This document shows, one piece after another, positions 5,447 through 6,560 of a DNA stretch of 6,560 nt. The stretch spans positions 1-6,560 of the forward strand of contig JADFWI010000105.1 of assembly GCA_015222985.1 (NCBI GenBank), in the 5' to 3' direction. How positions within the stretch are numbered: position 1 is the first letter of the stretch; each line of letters begins with the position of its first letter. The DNA comes from Pseudomonadota bacterium (lineage in GTDB: Bacteria; Desulfobacterota; Desulfobacteria; Desulfobacterales; C00003060). The position numbers and the translations under genes were made by a program. The notes under the pieces are model-generated. The model was given only the letters and a program-made list of their open reading frames with translations, had not been told where the DNA came from and made no database searches.

Positions 5447-5933
5447 AATGAAAGTCTCGGGCATAACGATTGATCCCACATCAAACTCCCCCATAGTTAT
5501 CCTTAAGGCGATCCATGTGGATCAGGCGCTTCCCATATGGATTGGCATTCTGGAGGCGACTGCCATTGCCACGGAGCTCGAAAATGTTCGCTTGGCTCGT
5601 CCCATGACCCACGATCTATTCGTTAACTTCCTGGATGTCTTAAAGATAGCAATCTCCAAGGTGGAGGTGTGCGACCTGAGGGACAACACATTCTATGCGA
5701 GAATCCACTTTTCATCCAACAGCCAGTCATACAATATTGATGCTCGTCCCAGCGACGCAATTGCTTTAGCGCTCAGGGCCAATTGTCCCATATTTGTGGA
5801 CGACAAGGTTCTGGAAAAGTCCGCACACTTAGATCAAGAGCCAGAGGCATTTGACAAAAGCGAAGAGGGCAAGAAATGGAAGGAATACCTGGAAAAGCTA
5901 TCCCCTGACCAATTTGGCAAATACAAGATGTAG
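5436..5933 (+). CDS. Bifunctional nuclease family (BFN/DUF151) protein
   Basis: The 165-residue cytoplasmic protein belongs to the BFN/DUF151 family, named after a plant protein reported to have both RNase and DNase activity; the bacterial role is poorly known. Family signatures are clear: MKVSGITIDPTSNSPIVILK (5-24), LPIWIGILEATAIATELENV (29-48), RPMTHDLF (52-59), and the IDARPSDAIALALR segment (near residues 101-114) followed by CPIFVDDKVLE. The charged C-terminus (EGKKWKEYLEKLSPDQFGKYKM) has no UVR domain, so this is the short form. Length is normal for the family. The start is fixed by AAGGAGG and overlaps the end of miaB by 11 bases. The stop TAG is followed, in the same frame and 6 bases later, by the GTG of the PHP gene. 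Nuclease activity in this organism is inferred from the family name only. Confidence 0.93.
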   Translation: MLHEMKVSGITIDPTSNSPIVILKAIHVDQALPIWIGILEATAIATELENVRLARPMTHDLFVNFLDVLKIAISKVEVCDLRDNTFYARIHFSSNSQSYNIDARPSDAIALALRANCPIFVDDKVLEKSAHLDQEPEAFDKSEEGKKWKEYLEKLSPDQFGKYKM

Positions 5934-5939
5934 GATCTC

Positions 5940-6560
5940 GTGATTGACCTTCATACTCACTCCATTTTTAGCGACGGTGTTTTGGTTCCATCGGAATTGG
6001 TGCGCAGAGCCCATGTGCTCGGCGTCAAGGTCATTGGGATCACGGATCATGGTGACGCTTCCAACCTTGATTTTATTATTCCCCGGCTTGTGGCTGTCTC
6101 CGAACAACTGAATCGTGTGAATGAGATTAAGACCATACCTGGCATCGAGTTAACTCACATCCCACCTGCTCAGATTGGCTCTCTGGCCAAGGAGGCCCGT
6201 TCCCTTGGAGCCAAAATCATAGTTGTACATGGGGAAACCGTTGCAGAACCGGTGATTCCCGGCACAAACCGCGCAGCTTTGGATGCCGACATTGACATTC
6301 TGGCTCACCCCGGCCTTATATCCGAGGAAGAGGTGCTGATGGCCGCAGAGAGAGGGATTTTTCTGGAAATTACAGCTCGAAAGGGACACAGCATAACAAA
6401 CGGTCACGTGGCAAAACTTTCGATGACGCACGGGGCAGAATTGGTCTTAAACTCTGATGCCCACGAACCTGGAGACCTTCTAAATGAGCAACGGGCAAGA
6501 CTGGTTGCCCTTGGCGCAGGCCTGACCGAAAAGGATTTTGAACGGATGCAAGAAAACGCC
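5940..6560 (+). CDS. PHP-domain phosphoesterase (histidinol-phosphatase type), C-terminus cut by window edge
   Basis: 207 residues are readable from GTG 5940; no stop is reached. PHP-domain proteins are metal-dependent phosphoesterases, including histidinol phosphatase and nucleotide or polymerase-associated phosphatases. The expected metal ligands are visible: H5 and H7 (DLHTHS), D12, H37 (GITDHGD), E70 (IPGIEL), H97 (VVHGE), H123 (LAHPG), D173 and H175 (NSDAH). Other segments are EPVIPGTNRAALDADIDILA and LEITARKGHSITNGHV. It resembles the ~210-220-residue proteins often annotated as histidinol phosphate phosphatase domain-containing in Desulfobacterota, so only a few residues are probably missing. 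The real substrate is not shown; no other his genes are in view. AGGA at 5932-5935 may serve as a short Shine-Dalgarno. GTG 5940 is the only start before the DHTH-type motif and follows the BFN stop by 6 bases in the same frame. Confidence 0.92.
   Translation, partial: MIDLHTHSIFSDGVLVPSELVRRAHVLGVKVIGITDHGDASNLDFIIPRLVAVSEQLNRVNEIKTIPGIELTHIPPAQIGSLAKEARSLGAKIIVVHGETVAEPVIPGTNRAALDADIDILAHPGLISEEEVLMAAERGIFLEITARKGHSITNGHVAKLSMTHGAELVLNSDAHEPGDLLNEQRARLVALGAGLTEKDFERMQENA

Overview
The window looks like ordinary chromosome from an uncultured or lesser-known member of the Desulfobacterota (delta-proteobacterial sulfate-reducer lineage, probably near Desulfobacterales). The placement is inferred from the protein sequences and from the gene order DUF4911 - exported small protein - miaB - BFN/DUF151 - PHP hydrolase. 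No database search was possible. Coding density is high. I see no frameshift, mobile element, tRNA, rRNA or CRISPR array.

Left half, minus strand, read right to left: recJ (ssDNA 5'-3' exonuclease, 3069-1333); a 139-residue conserved-looking protein I do not recognise (1257-838); and a ribonuclease Z/ElaC-like metallo-beta-lactamase-fold hydrolase (838 to beyond the left edge), whose ATG overlaps the preceding stop codon as TGATG. The 75-bp gap at 1258-1332 holds no convincing terminator.

Middle: a 270-bp divergent spacer (3070-3339) holds the start signals of both transcription units. It also carries a 15-bp perfect-stem palindrome and two very short 7-bp tandem repeats. The same palindrome occurs in frame inside recJ.

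Right half, plus strand: a tightly packed set that is probably one operon. It runs DUF4911 protein (3340-3618), signal-peptide-bearing unknown (3615-4040), miaB tRNA methylthiotransferase (4073-5446), BFN/DUF151 putative bifunctional nuclease (5436-5933), and a PHP-domain phosphoesterase of the histidinol-phosphatase type (5940 to beyond the right edge). Neighbours overlap by 4 and 11 nt or are separated by 32 and 6 nt. A degenerate 7-bp repeat array runs through the end of the exported-protein gene and up to miaB.

Functionally the window leans toward nucleic-acid processing: RecJ, an RNase Z-like enzyme, MiaB and BFN. That theme is an inference from co-location. I found no previously undescribed defence or biosynthetic system. 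The observations most worth a second look are the dispersed palindrome that adds five codons to recJ, the 7-bp repeat arrays, and the two unknown small proteins.
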